Position numbers and translations under genes: made by a program
Notes under the pieces: generated by a model
What the model saw: the letters and a program-made list of their open reading frames with translations, nothing else
What the model was told of the DNA's origin: nothing
Databases searched by the model: none
DNA from: Kutzneria viridogrisea
Lineage (GTDB): Bacteria > Actinomycetota > Actinomycetes > Mycobacteriales > Pseudonocardiaceae
DNA length: 64,000 bases
Direction: 5' to 3'
NCBI GenBank assembly: GCA_014138725.1
Contig: JACJID010000004.1
Span: forward strand, 1 to 64,000
Shown: positions 7,803 to 16,296 of the stretch, piece after piece
Position numbering within the stretch: position 1 is the first letter of the stretch
How the letters are laid out: each line of letters begins with the position of its first letter

Positions 7803-10192
7803 CAGCCGTTCCAGGTCCAGTCGCGGATCTCGGGCAGGTCCTCCCCGGCGCGCCGGATGTGCTCCTGGTGCTCGGCGAGCCGGTCCAGCAGCTGCTGGCG
7901 GATGTGCCCGAGCCGTCCCGCGACCCTGGGCACCCGCTCCAGCGCGGCCAGCGCCAGGTGGAAGCGGTCGATCTCGTTGAGCACGCACATGTCGAACGGG
8001 GTGGTCGTGGTGCCGTTCTCGTGGAAGCCGTGCACGTGCAGGTGTTCGTGGCCGGGGCGCCGGTAGGTGAGGCGGTGGATCAGCCAGGGGTAGCCGTGGT
8101 AGGTGAAGATGACCGGCTTGTCCTCGGTGAAGATCTCCCGGTAGGCGGTGTCCTCGAGGCCGTGCGGGTGCACCTCGGGCTGGGCCAGCCGGGCGAGGTC
8201 GACCACGTTGACCACCCGGACGCGCAGGTCGGGCACGAACTCGCGGAGCACCTCGACCGCGGCCAGGGTCTCCTGGGTCGGGACGTCCCCGGCGCAGGCG
8301 AGCACCACGTCGGTGTCCCCGTCGAGGTCGGTGCTGGCCCAGCGCCACACGCCCAGTCCCTGCGCGCAGTGCGCGGCGGCCCGGCGGCTGTCGAGGTACT
8401 GCAACGCGGGCTGCTTGCCGGAGACGATCACGTTGATCAGCCCGCGGCTGCGCAGGCAGTGGTCGGCGACCGCGAGCAGGCAGTTGGCGTCCGGCGGGAA
8501 GTACACCCGGACCACCTCGGGCCGCTTGTTGAGCACGTGGTCGACGAAGCCGGGGTCCTGGTGCGAGGCACCGTTGTGGTCCTGGCGCCAGACGTGCGAG
8601 GTGAGCAGGTAGTTCAGGCTCGGGACCGGGCGGCGCCAGGGCACCTGCGCGGCGGTGTGCAGCCACTTGGCGTGCTGGCCGACCATCGAGTCCACCACGT
8701 GCGCGAAGGCCTCGTAGCTGGACAGCAGCCCGTGCCTGCCGGTGAGCAGGTAGCCCTCCAGCCAGCCCTGGCACAGGTGCTCGGACAGCACCTCGAAGAC
8801 CCGTCCGTCGTGGGCGAGGTGATCGTCGCCGGGTTCGGTGGCCAACTGCCACCGCCGCCCGGTCTCGGCGAAGACGGCGTCCAGCCGGTTGGATGCGTGC
8901 TCGTCGGGGGCGAACAGCAGCAGGTTGTGCTGGTCTCGGTTGAGGCGCAGGGCCTCCCGCAGGTACTCGCCGAGCAGCCTCGTCGACTCCGCCACGACCT
9001 TGCCGGGCTCGGTGAGTTCCACGCGGTGCGCGAAGGGCTCGGGCAGCCGCAGGTCGCGCTGGGTGTGGCCGTGCGCGACGGGGTTGGCGCTGAGCCTGAG
9101 CGTCCCCAGTGGACGGTGGTCGCGGACCAGTGGCACGGGCGAGCCGTCGGCCTCGAACAGCTCCTCGGGACGGTAGGAGCGCAGCCACTGCTCCAGCAGC
9201 GCCAGGTGGTGTGCGTCCTCGCGCACCGCGGCCAGCGGCACCTGGTGGGACCGCCAGCTGCCCTGGACCTGCTTGCCGTCCACCACGTCCGGGCCGGTCC
9301 AGCCCTTCGGCGTGCGCAGCACGATCATCGGCCAGCGCCGCCCACCGTGCACGCATCCGGCGCGCGCGGAACCCTGGATCTCGAAGATCCCGTTCAGGCA
9401 CAGCGACAGCGCGTCGGCATAGGCCTCGTGGATCTCCTGCGGATCGGTGCCGGTGACCTCGACGGGGCGCCAGCCGTGGCCGATGAGCAGGGAGTTCAGC
9501 TCGTGCCTCGGCATCCGGGACAGCAGGGTCGGGTTGGCGATCTTGTACCCGTTGAGGTGCAGGATCGGCAGCACGGCCCCGTCGCGGACCGGGTCCAGGA
9601 AGGCCGTGGCGTGCCAGCTGGTGGCCAGCGGACCGGTTTCGGCCTCGCCGTCCCCGACCACGCAGGCGACGACCAGGTCCGGGTTGTCCAGCGCCGCACC
9701 GGTGGCGTGCGCCAGGCAGTAGCCCAGCTCACCGCCCTCGTGGATCGAGCCGGGCAGGTGCGCCGAGGCGTGGCTGGGCACCCCACCGGGGAAGGAGAAC
9801 TGGCGGAACAGCCTGCGCATCCCGTCCAGGTCCTGGCCGACCTCGGGGTAGAACTCGGAGTACGTGCCCTCCAGCCAGGCAGCCGCGTTCAGCCCGGCCG
9901 CGCCGTGCCCGGGACCGGCCACCAGCAACATCTTCTGCTTGCGCGCCATGATGATCCGGCTCAGGTGCGCGTAGGTCAGGGTCAGGCCGGGCACCGTGCC
10001 CCAGTGCCCGAGCAGCCTCGGCTTGACGTGGTGGGACTGCAGGGGCTCCCGCAGCAGCGGGTTGTCCAGCAGGTAGATCTGCCCGACGGACAGGTAGTTG
10101 GCGGCTCGCCACCACGCGTCCAGGCGCATGGCCCAGTCGGGGCCGGAGGGACCGGGCTTGGTTGTCGGTGCAAGCGAACCCGCGGTGATCAT
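7802..10192 (-). CDS. xfp: Xylulose-5-phosphate/fructose-6-phosphate phosphoketolase
   Basis: 796 residues, the full length of the family. Characteristic stretches include [33 protein letters not shown], the thiamine-diphosphate motif [15 protein letters not shown], and the C-terminal [14 protein letters not shown] and [15 protein letters not shown]. The enzyme uses thiamine diphosphate to split xylulose-5-phosphate (or fructose-6-phosphate) with phosphate into acetyl phosphate and a shorter sugar phosphate. First gene of the xfp-ackA-doxX operon; the divergent USP gene begins 182 bp away, with two DosR-like boxes in between. Confidence 0.95.
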   Translation of the reverse strand: MITAGSLAPTTKPGPSGPDWAMRLDAWWRAANYLSVGQIYLLDNPLLREPLQSHHVKPRLLGHWGTVPGLTLTYAHLSRIIMARKQKMLLVAGPGHGAAGLNAAAWLEGTYSEFYPEVGQDLDGMRRLFRQFSFPGGVPSHASAHLPGSIHEGGELGYCLAHATGAALDNPDLVVACVVGDGEAETGPLATSWHATAFLDPVRDGAVLPILHLNGYKIANPTLLSRMPRHELNSLLIGHGWRPVEVTGTDPQEIHEAYADALSLCLNGIFEIQGSARAGCVHGGRRWPMIVLRTPKGWTGPDVVDGKQVQGSWRSHQVPLAAVREDAHHLALLEQWLRSYRPEELFEADGSPVPLVRDHRPLGTLRLSANPVAHGHTQRDLRLPEPFAHRVELTEPGKVVAESTRLLGEYLREALRLNRDQHNLLLFAPDEHASNRLDAVFAETGRRWQLATEPGDDHLAHDGRVFEVLSEHLCQGWLEGYLLTGRHGLLSSYEAFAHVVDSMVGQHAKWLHTAAQVPWRRPVPSLNYLLTSHVWRQDHNGASHQDPGFVDHVLNKRPEVVRVYFPPDANCLLAVADHCLRSRGLINVIVSGKQPALQYLDSRRAAAHCAQGLGVWRWASTDLDGDTDVVLACAGDVPTQETLAAVEVLREFVPDLRVRVVNVVDLARLAQPEVHPHGLEDTAYREIFTEDKPVIFTYHGYPWLIHRLTYRRPGHEHLHVHGFHENGTTTTPFDMCVLNEIDRFHLALAALERVPRVAGRLGHIRQQLLDRLAEHQEHIRRAGEDLPEIRDWTWNG

Positions 10193-10264
10193 CCGGACTC
10201 CTGTGGTCTCTGCGGCCGATTCACCTCAACAATCGCCGCCGCGGCCGATCCGGGCCGCTGCCCG

Positions 10265-10296
10265 GGGACCTCAGCCCACCGGGACTTTGTGCCCGG
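10265..10296. promoter_or_regulatory. Tandem DosR/DevR-like boxes between xfp and USP gene
   Basis: Two matches to the mycobacterial DosR core GGGACTWWAGTCCC start 16 bp apart. Box 1 at 10265-10278 is GGGACCTCAGCCCA (10 of 14). Box 2 at 10281-10294 is GGGACTTTGTGCCC (11 of 14), lying inside a CCGGG...CCCGG inverted repeat at 10279-10296. They sit between two divergent genes of types that belong to DosR regulons. The match is to a consensus known from mycobacteria; binding here is inferred. Confidence 0.5.
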
Positions 10297-10374
10297 GCCC
10301 TCGTGGCGACTGGCACTGGTCGGCACGCCGGCGACCTCGGGACAGTGGAACCCCAGCTCCCAGGAGGCCCCGGC

Positions 10375-11187
10375 ATGACCACCACCGTCCCGTTAGCCGC
10401 ACGCACCACCTCGGCCGCATCCCGCGAGGTCGGCCCGATCACCGTGGGCACCGACGGCTCCTACTGGGGCGGGCTCGCATTGCAGTGGGCGGCCCGGTAC
10501 GCCTGCACGCTCGGTACGAAACTCCGGGTGCTCCGGCCGGGCACGAACGCGGAACTGCCCGCCGACGTGCCGCTCGACCTCGGCCTGACGCACACCATGC
10601 ACCTGTACCCGCTGCTACCGGTGATCTGCACACCGATCACGGTCGACCCGCTCGCCGAGTTCGCCGAGGCCAGTACCGGCAGTGAGCTGCTCGTACTGGG
10701 CTGCCGAGGGCACCTGCACCGGTGCACCATCGGCCTCGGCTCACTGGTGCTGCCCACCGTGTCGACGGCCCACTGCGACGTGCTCGTCGTGCGCGGCGCC
10801 CCGGCCGCGGTGTGGGGCGCGCACCGGACCGTCACCGCCATGGTCAGCGGTGGCCGGGAGGACGCCGCCGTGCTCCGGCGCGCGGTCGGCATGGCGGCCA
10901 CCTACCGGTCAAGACTTCGGATCGTGCACGCCTCGCCGTTCGAGGAGGCCGAGGACGTGCTGCACCTGGCCGAGCTGCACGTGCAGACCCTGCCGTTCCG
11001 GCCCCCGTGCAGCCTGACCGTGGCGCGCGCCCTGCCGCACGAGGTCATCGCCCAGGCGGGCAACACCGATCTGCTCGTACTCGGCCGCGGCACCGGCCGC
11101 CACGCCGGTTCGGTCGCCAAAGCCGCGCTGCACCACTCCCGGTGCCCCGTCCTGCTCGTTCAGTCCACTGTGGACCGCAGCGCCTGA
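10375..11187 (+). CDS. Universal stress protein, tandem USP domains with ATP-binding loop
   Basis: 270 residues, two USP domains. The first half ends LVLGCRGHLHRCTIGLGS, which matches G-x2-G-x9-G-S, the ATP-binding signature of nucleotide-binding USPs. The second half ends LVLGRGTGRHAGSVAKAAL, a weaker copy. The ATG at 10375 follows AGGAGG by 8 bases. It is divergent from xfp and shares the control region with the DosR-like boxes. It is expected to be cytoplasmic and induced in hypoxia or dormancy (inference from family and site). Confidence 0.88.
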   Translation: MTTTVPLAARTTSAASREVGPITVGTDGSYWGGLALQWAARYACTLGTKLRVLRPGTNAELPADVPLDLGLTHTMHLYPLLPVICTPITVDPLAEFAEASTGSELLVLGCRGHLHRCTIGLGSLVLPTVSTAHCDVLVVRGAPAAVWGAHRTVTAMVSGGREDAAVLRRAVGMAATYRSRLRIVHASPFEEAEDVLHLAELHVQTLPFRPPCSLTVARALPHEVIAQAGNTDLLVLGRGTGRHAGSVAKAALHHSRCPVLLVQSTVDRSA

Positions 11188-11193
11188 CACGGG

Positions 11194-12174
11194 TCAGTGC
11201 CCGGCCTTCTCCTGGTGGGCCAGCACGGCGTCCATGGTTTCCATGATCGAGATCGTCTCGTCCAGCGGCATGAGCGGGCTCTCGGTCGCACCGGCCGCCA
11301 GCAGCCTGGCCACCTCGTCGGCCTGGTGGCGCAGCCCGCGGCCGAGGTGGCCCTGCTCGAACCGGGTCGGCTCGCCCTCACGCGGGATCAGCGTGAACGA
11401 GGTCGGCGCGTAGAAGTCGCCGTCGATCTCGATCCGGGCCTCCGTACCGACGATGGCGGCCCTGGTGGGGCTCATCGCCCGCAGCGTGCAGGTCAGCACC
11501 GCCTGTGCCCCGCTGTCGTAGCCGAACAGCATCGAGGTCTGGCCGTCCACGCCGGTGAAGGCGGGCGTGCACAGGGCGGTGATCCGGCTGGGCGTGCCGA
11601 GGATCATCGACGCGAAGGACACGGGGTACACACCGAGGTCGGCCAGCGCACCGCCGCCCAGCGCCGGGGCGAACAGCCGGAAGTCCGGGTCCTCGGCGAA
11701 CCACTGCCCGTGGTCCGCGGTCACCGTGACGATCTCACCGAGCACACCGCTGGCGACCAGCTCGCGGATCCGCCGGATGTGCGGCAGGAACCGCGTCCAC
11801 ATCGCCTCCACCAGCAGCAGACCGCGCTCACGGGCGACCGCGACGAGCTCGCGCGCCTCGGCGGCGTTCATCGTGAACGGCTTCTCTACCAGCACGGGTT
11901 TGCCTGCCCGCAGCGCGAGCAGGGCGTTGGCGTGGTGCATCGGGTGCGGGGTGGCCACGTAGACCACGTCCACCTCGGGATCGGCGACCAGCTCCACGTA
12001 GCTGGCGTGCCGGCGGCCGATGCCCAGCCGGTCGGCGAACCGGTCGGCGGAGGCCTGGCTCCGGGACCCGACGGCCACCGCGACACCCGAGTCGGTGTTG
12101 CGCAGATCGGTCACGAAGGTGTCGGCGATCCCGCCGGTCCCCATGATCCCCCACCGCACCGGGCTGCCCGCCAT
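11194..12174 (-). CDS. Gfo/Idh/MocA-family NAD(P)-dependent oxidoreductase
   Basis: 326 residues. A Rossmann start RWGIMGTGGIADTF is followed by VDVVYVATPHPMHH and the catalytic-site motif KPVLVEKPFTMNAAEA. A C-terminal alpha/beta substrate domain begins near residue 130. These enzymes oxidise sugars, inositols or dihydrodiols with NAD(P); the substrate is not identifiable here. The start at 12174 is supported by a GGGGAG site; an upstream in-frame start would add 12 residues of non-family sequence. It lies 6 bp from the convergent USP stop and downstream of the phospholipase start region on the same strand only by chance of order. Confidence 0.85.
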   Translation of the reverse strand: MAGSPVRWGIMGTGGIADTFVTDLRNTDSGVAVAVGSRSQASADRFADRLGIGRRHASYVELVADPEVDVVYVATPHPMHHANALLALRAGKPVLVEKPFTMNAAEARELVAVARERGLLLVEAMWTRFLPHIRRIRELVASGVLGEIVTVTADHGQWFAEDPDFRLFAPALGGGALADLGVYPVSFASMILGTPSRITALCTPAFTGVDGQTSMLFGYDSGAQAVLTCTLRAMSPTRAAIVGTEARIEIDGDFYAPTSFTLIPREGEPTRFEQGHLGRGLRHQADEVARLLAAGATESPLMPLDETISIMETMDAVLAHQEKAGH

Positions 12175-12243
12175 GAACGCTCCCCTCGGCCTGTACATCG
12201 CCTGCGGCACAGCATGTCACGGACAGCCCGGCGCGGCTCGCGC

Positions 12244-14352
12244 TCAGCAGCGCACGGCCGGGTCGCTGTAGCTGGGCCGGCCGTTCTCGTGGTGCCCGGC
12301 GAACCGCCGCCGGTACGCCCCGGAGCCCGGCACGGTGACGGTCAGGTCGTACCAGCCGTGGCTGGACCGCAGGTCCCACACCTGGCGCACGGTCTGGCCG
12401 GGCCGCAGGGACACCGACCGGGACGAGCCCTCACGGTAGGAGTTGTCCACGGCGACCCGCCGGGACCGGGTCCCCGGGTTGCTCAGCACGAGGGTGACGC
12501 AGTCCGAGTGCTGGTCCTCCTCGATGACGGCCCGCACCTCGTGTAGGTCACCGCCGTCCCCGGCGAACTCGGCCAGGTAGCCGTTGGCGCCCCAGACGCC
12601 GAACTGGTACCGGCCGCCAACGGTCCAGGTGTCCGACACGGTGTCACCGCGGGCGACCTGGTAGCGCCGGGGTGCCGCCTGCGGGGCGCTGCCGTCGCGC
12701 ACGGCGAAGTAGCAGCCGGTGGACCCGGTGTTGTGGAAGGACAAGCTCAGCTCGGTGGCGCTGGTCCGGTCCAGTGCGACGCCGAACCGGTACGGCAGCG
12801 CCCTGGCCCGCCGGACCCCGGGCTCCTGGCGGGGCATGGCCTGCCTGGCGGGCACCGAGAACGGCTCGCCCCTGCCCTTGATCGGCGCGGGCGGGTCGAG
12901 GGCCAGCACTCGCGTGTCGCGCCGGGAGAAGTCGAAGGCCGAGGTCAGGTCCCCGCACAGCGAGCGCCGCCAGGCGCTGATGTTGGGCTCGGGCAGGTCG
13001 AACCGCTTCTCCAGGAAGCGCAGGACCGAGGTGTGGTCGAACACCTCCGAGCACACCCAGCCGCCCTTGGTCCACGGGGAGACGATCACCAGCGGGACCC
13101 GGGGGCCGAGGCCGATGGGCTGCTTGCCCAGCGGGTCGGCGCCGGGGATGAGCGGCCCGGCCTCACCGGGGTGCAGGTCGAGGTCGAGGATCTCCTGCGG
13201 CAGGCTGGCGGCCAGCGAGGCCGACACCAGGCCGTCGGTGCCCGGTTGGTTGCGGACCGGCGGCATCGGCGGCACCACGTGGTCGAAGAACCCGTCGTTC
13301 TCGTCGTAGTTGAGGATCAGCACCGTCCTCGCCCACACCTTGGGATCGGCGGTGAGCGCGTCCAGCACGGTGTCGATGTAGTAGGCCCCGTCGGTCGGCG
13401 AGGCCGAGGGGTGCTCGCTGTACTGGTACGGCGAGACCACCCAGGACACCGCGGGCAGGTTGCCCGACAACACGTCCTGCTTCAGCTCGGCCAGGGTGTG
13501 GTTGCTGGCCCCGCGCTCCACCAGCGGCCCGGACGCGCCCTCGGCGACCTGGTAGTTGGCGAAGAACTCCAGCGAGTTGTCGGTGTAGTTGTCGGTGGGC
13601 TGGCCCGGTACGCCGGTGCCGCCCTGGTAGACCTTCCAGCTGATGCCGCGCTGCTGCAGCCGCTCCGGGTAGGTGGTCCAGGTGTAGCCGTTACGGCCGC
13701 CGCGCTCCTCCAGACCCGGCCCGTTCTTCTTGCGCCCCATGGTGTTCTGCGCGTCGATGGTGCCGGTCCACAGGTAGATCCGGTTCGGCGCGGTGTCGGC
13801 GTGGATGGAGCAGAAGTAGGAGTCGCACACGGTGAACGCCTCGGCCAGCGCCCGGTGGTAGGCGTTGTCCTGCCGGGACAGGTGCGCCATGGTCAGCACG
13901 TCCTGCTTCTGGTTCACCCACTGGTCGTGGCGGCCCTCGTTCCACGCGAGGTGGCCGCTGCTCCAGCCGTGGTTCGTGCCGTCGATGTGCTCGCTGGTGC
14001 GCACCGAGTCCAGGTCGAAGGGCAGCACGTACTCGGCGTCGGCGGGCAGCCCCCGGTTGTGGTAGTCCTTGGTCTTGGTCGAGGCGGGCGGCTGGTGCCA
14101 CACGTCGCGCCCGGTGGGCAGGATCCACGGCCGGGGGTCACCGAACCCGCGCACCCCGCGCATCGTGCCGAAGTAGTGGTCGAAGGACCGGTTCTCCTGC
14201 ATGAGGATCACCACGTGGTCGACGTCCTTGATCGTGCCCGAGCGGACCTCGGGCTCGACGGCGAACGCCTTGCCGATGGCCCCCGGCAGGGCGAGTGAGC
14301 CGACCGCGGCACCCGTAGCACCCAGAAACCGTCTCCGGCTCACCTCAACCAC
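12244..14352 (-). CDS. Phosphocholine-specific phospholipase C, Tat-exported
   Basis: 702 residues, the normal size for this family. The N-terminus VVEVSRRRFLGATGAA is a twin-arginine signal, expected to be cleaved after GKAFA. The catalytic phosphoesterase domain starts DHVVILMQENRSFDHYFGTMRG, the signature of the acid-phosphatase-like PLC family with its ENRSFDHYFG threonine/metal motif, and two C-terminal beta-rich DUF756-like domains follow from about residue 500. It hydrolyses phosphatidylcholine or sphingomyelin outside the cell. The GTG at 14352 follows GGAGG by 7 bases. A long inverted repeat lies upstream at 14438-14479. Confidence 0.93.
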   Translation of the reverse strand: MVEVSRRRFLGATGAAVGSLALPGAIGKAFAVEPEVRSGTIKDVDHVVILMQENRSFDHYFGTMRGVRGFGDPRPWILPTGRDVWHQPPASTKTKDYHNRGLPADAEYVLPFDLDSVRTSEHIDGTNHGWSSGHLAWNEGRHDQWVNQKQDVLTMAHLSRQDNAYHRALAEAFTVCDSYFCSIHADTAPNRIYLWTGTIDAQNTMGRKKNGPGLEERGGRNGYTWTTYPERLQQRGISWKVYQGGTGVPGQPTDNYTDNSLEFFANYQVAEGASGPLVERGASNHTLAELKQDVLSGNLPAVSWVVSPYQYSEHPSASPTDGAYYIDTVLDALTADPKVWARTVLILNYDENDGFFDHVVPPMPPVRNQPGTDGLVSASLAASLPQEILDLDLHPGEAGPLIPGADPLGKQPIGLGPRVPLVIVSPWTKGGWVCSEVFDHTSVLRFLEKRFDLPEPNISAWRRSLCGDLTSAFDFSRRDTRVLALDPPAPIKGRGEPFSVPARQAMPRQEPGVRRARALPYRFGVALDRTSATELSLSFHNTGSTGCYFAVRDGSAPQAAPRRYQVARGDTVSDTWTVGGRYQFGVWGANGYLAEFAGDGGDLHEVRAVIEEDQHSDCVTLVLSNPGTRSRRVAVDNSYREGSSRSVSLRPGQTVRQVWDLRSSHGWYDLTVTVPGSGAYRRRFAGHHENGRPSYSDPAVRC

Positions 14353-14437
14353 TGCACGACCTCCGCTGTTCGCACTGCCTAGTTCGTCCGGGACAAGCAA
14401 TCACGCGTACATGGACGGTAGCCGTCGGACAGCACGC

Positions 14438-14479
14438 CACGAGGTGAACAGTCCAGCCGAAAGGCCTGTTCACCTCGTG
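14438..14479 (-). terminator. Perfect 14-bp inverted repeat between cyclase and phospholipase genes
   Basis: CACGAGGTGAACAG (14438-14451) pairs exactly with CTGTTCACCTCGTG (14466-14479) across a 14-nt loop. It lies 56 bp after the cyclase stop and 86 bp before the phospholipase start, both on the minus strand. A terminator for the cyclase transcript is most likely; an operator for the phospholipase gene is the alternative. Confidence 0.55.
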
Positions 14480-14534
14480 TTCCGCTCCCGCTCTTCGCTG
14501 CGTGCCGAGACACTGTCGGGTGCGAGTCCTGCGG

Positions 14535-15491
14535 TCAGAATGTGGCGATGGGGTTGACCGGGCTGCCGGACGTACCGGCGAAGCGGACCGGCGCGACCGC
14601 GAGGTGGAAGTCCCACTGGCCGAGCTCGGCAGCCGTCCTCGCGCACACCTCCAGGTCGCAGTTGTCGAGCAGCCACAGACCCATCGCAACCAGGCTCACG
14701 GCGTGAACCGGCATCAACACGTCCTCGTACCCCGACGGCTGAACCTCCTGCGGGGTGTCAGCGCCGATCAGCGCGACCTGCCGTTCATGCAGCCACGGCA
14801 GGCAGGACGCGTGCCAACCGGCCTGCGTGACACCGCTGGCCGCACCGGCCTCGTGCCGGAACCGGCCATAGCCGGTCCGCAGGAGCACCGCATCGCCGGA
14901 GCGCACCCGCACACCCTGGCGACGCTCGGCCTCCTCGAGATCCTCGGGAAACACACCCTGCCCCGGTTCCAACCACGGCACATCGCGGACCCTCGCGATG
15001 TCCAGCAGGACACCACGCGTGATGATCCCGTTCGCCGCCGCCGTGACGGCCGCCCACGCCGATCCCGTTGCGGCGTCGACCAACGAGTGCGACCGCCCGT
15101 TGTACATCGTGCCGTCCCAGAAGATGTGGCACGGCGAGTCGACGTGGGTCAGGGTGTTGCCGTGGAAGGTGATGCCGAGCCGCTCGTGCGAAAAGCCCCA
15201 GCGCCGGTCGTTGCGGAATCCGGGCAGCGGCATGTCCTCGGCACCGGGCATGTCGGCGGCGCACGGGCACGTCGTCGTCGACCGCTCCATGTCCTCCGGT
15301 ACGGCAACCTCCCATGCGCACGACACGCTCCTGCCGTGGCGCACGGCCCGCGCCGCCGCCAGCCGGACGTCGTCGGTGATGTGGTTCAGAGTGCCGAGCT
15401 CGTCGTCCTCGCCCCACCGTCCCCAGTTCGACAGCGTGTCGAAGTACCCGAGCACGTCGTCCTGTGTGGGTATCGGTCGCCCTGCCGTCAT
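14535..15491 (-). CDS. Cyclase/kynurenine-formamidase-like metal-dependent hydrolase
   Basis: 318 residues. The motif ITFHGNTLTHVDSPCHIFWDG matches the HxGTHxDxPxH metal-binding signature of the cyclase (KynB-like) family, and VLLDIARVRDVPWL and a later ALIGADTPQEV segment are family strands. Members hydrolyse or cyclise amide and ester substrates with Zn or Mn. It is longer than KynB (about 210 residues) and fits the actinobacterial 310-320-residue cyclase group. I chose the ATG at 15491; a GTG at 15515 is possible, and GGAGGAG lies between them, favouring the shorter form. Substrate unknown. Confidence 0.78.
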   Translation of the reverse strand: MTAGRPIPTQDDVLGYFDTLSNWGRWGEDDELGTLNHITDDVRLAAARAVRHGRSVSCAWEVAVPEDMERSTTTCPCAADMPGAEDMPLPGFRNDRRWGFSHERLGITFHGNTLTHVDSPCHIFWDGTMYNGRSHSLVDAATGSAWAAVTAAANGIITRGVLLDIARVRDVPWLEPGQGVFPEDLEEAERRQGVRVRSGDAVLLRTGYGRFRHEAGAASGVTQAGWHASCLPWLHERQVALIGADTPQEVQPSGYEDVLMPVHAVSLVAMGLWLLDNCDLEVCARTAAELGQWDFHLAVAPVRFAGTSGSPVNPIATF

Positions 15492-15595
15492 CCCAGCATC
15501 GACTCCTCCGGTCACGCGGTTCGAGGCACCAAGGCCCGCTGAACTGGCATGACACTAGATCAGCGGGCCAGCAGTCGGCCGATCAGGGCCTGCGG

Positions 15596-15763
15596 GTGAG
15601 CACCAACCAGGACCCGGTCCCACTGGTGAAGTTCACCGGCCACAAGGTCGAGGGCATCGCGTGCCTGCCCGGGACGACCCGTGGCGTGGTGGGCAATGAC
15701 GACCGGGAAGCCGTTGCCGCGCAACTGGTTCTGACGCAACGACCAGTCCCAGGGCCGGCCTGA
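15596..15763 (+). pseudogene. Possible 3' remnant of a secreted esterase/phytase-like gene
   Basis: A 55-codon stretch reads PVPLVKFTGHKVEGIACLPG and then VVGNDDREA, resembling the C-terminal blade of actinobacterial esterase-like-phytase or beta-propeller proteins, where 'GHKVEGIA' is followed by a DND turn. There is no plausible upstream coding part or ribosome site, and the next gene upstream is on the opposite strand. It could instead be chance coding-like sequence in a GC-rich gap of about 280 bp. Confidence 0.3.
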
Positions 15764-15769
15764 CCCCGG

Positions 15770-16210
15770 TCAGAGCCGGTCGTAGACCTCGACGAGCTGG
15801 CCCAGCACCCGCGCGGCCCGCGCCAACTCCTGCTCGTCGAGGTCCCCGAACGCCTCGTCCAGCGCCTCGGTCAGCGCCTGACTGCGCTTGGCGTGCCGGT
15901 CCGCGCCCTTGTCGGTCAGGGCCACGGTGACCGAGCGCTGGTCGGTGGCCGATCGCTGCCTGGTGACGTACCCGGCCTGGACCAGCCCGTTGACCAGTTG
16001 GGTCACGCCCGCCGAGGTGGTCTCGGTGCCCGCGGCGAGCTGGCTGACCGTGCTCGGTCCCTGCTCGGCCAGCACGCGCAGGGCCCTGGCGTGGGTCAGC
16101 GACAGGGCGTCGGCCGACCTGGTGGCCCGGCCGCGCAGCCGTGCGTCGGCCGCGCTGAGCCGGTAGGCGGCCCGCCCCAACTGGTCCAGGGCCTGCTCTC
16201 GGTAGTCCAT
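15770..16210 (-). CDS. MarR-family transcriptional regulator
   Basis: 146 residues. The winged-helix core spans residues 40-110: ALRVLAEQGPSTVSQLAAGTETTSAGVTQLVNGLVQAGYV, then the wing RQRSATDQRSVTVALTDKG, a standard MarR arrangement of recognition helix and DxR wing. It is divergent from the hydrolase at 16297, and the shared gap holds two copies of the palindrome TAAGTACTTA across a promoter. It therefore probably represses itself and the hydrolase until a small ligand binds. Confidence 0.9.
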   Translation of the reverse strand: MDYREQALDQLGRAAYRLSAADARLRGRATRSADALSLTHARALRVLAEQGPSTVSQLAAGTETTSAGVTQLVNGLVQAGYVTRQRSATDQRSVTVALTDKGADRHAKRSQALTEALDEAFGDLDEQELARAARVLGQLVEVYDRL

Positions 16211-16229
16211 GTGGTGTGCACCTCTCTGC

Positions 16230-16271
16230 TTGACACCAGCCTAGCCTAAGTACTTAATAGCTAAGTACTTA
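16230..16271 (+). promoter_or_regulatory. Promoter with two TAAGTACTTA palindromes (MarR operator)
   Basis: TTGACA (16230-16235), a 17-base spacer and CTTAAT (16253-16258) form a promoter toward the hydrolase. The perfect 10-bp palindrome TAAGTACTTA occurs at 16247-16256, overlapping the -10 element, and again at 16262-16271, centres 15 bp apart. This AT-rich island in GC-rich DNA, between a divergent MarR gene and its neighbour, is a typical MarR operator. Confidence 0.75.
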
Positions 16272-16296
16272 ATTAATCCTCCGGAGGGAGCCCACC

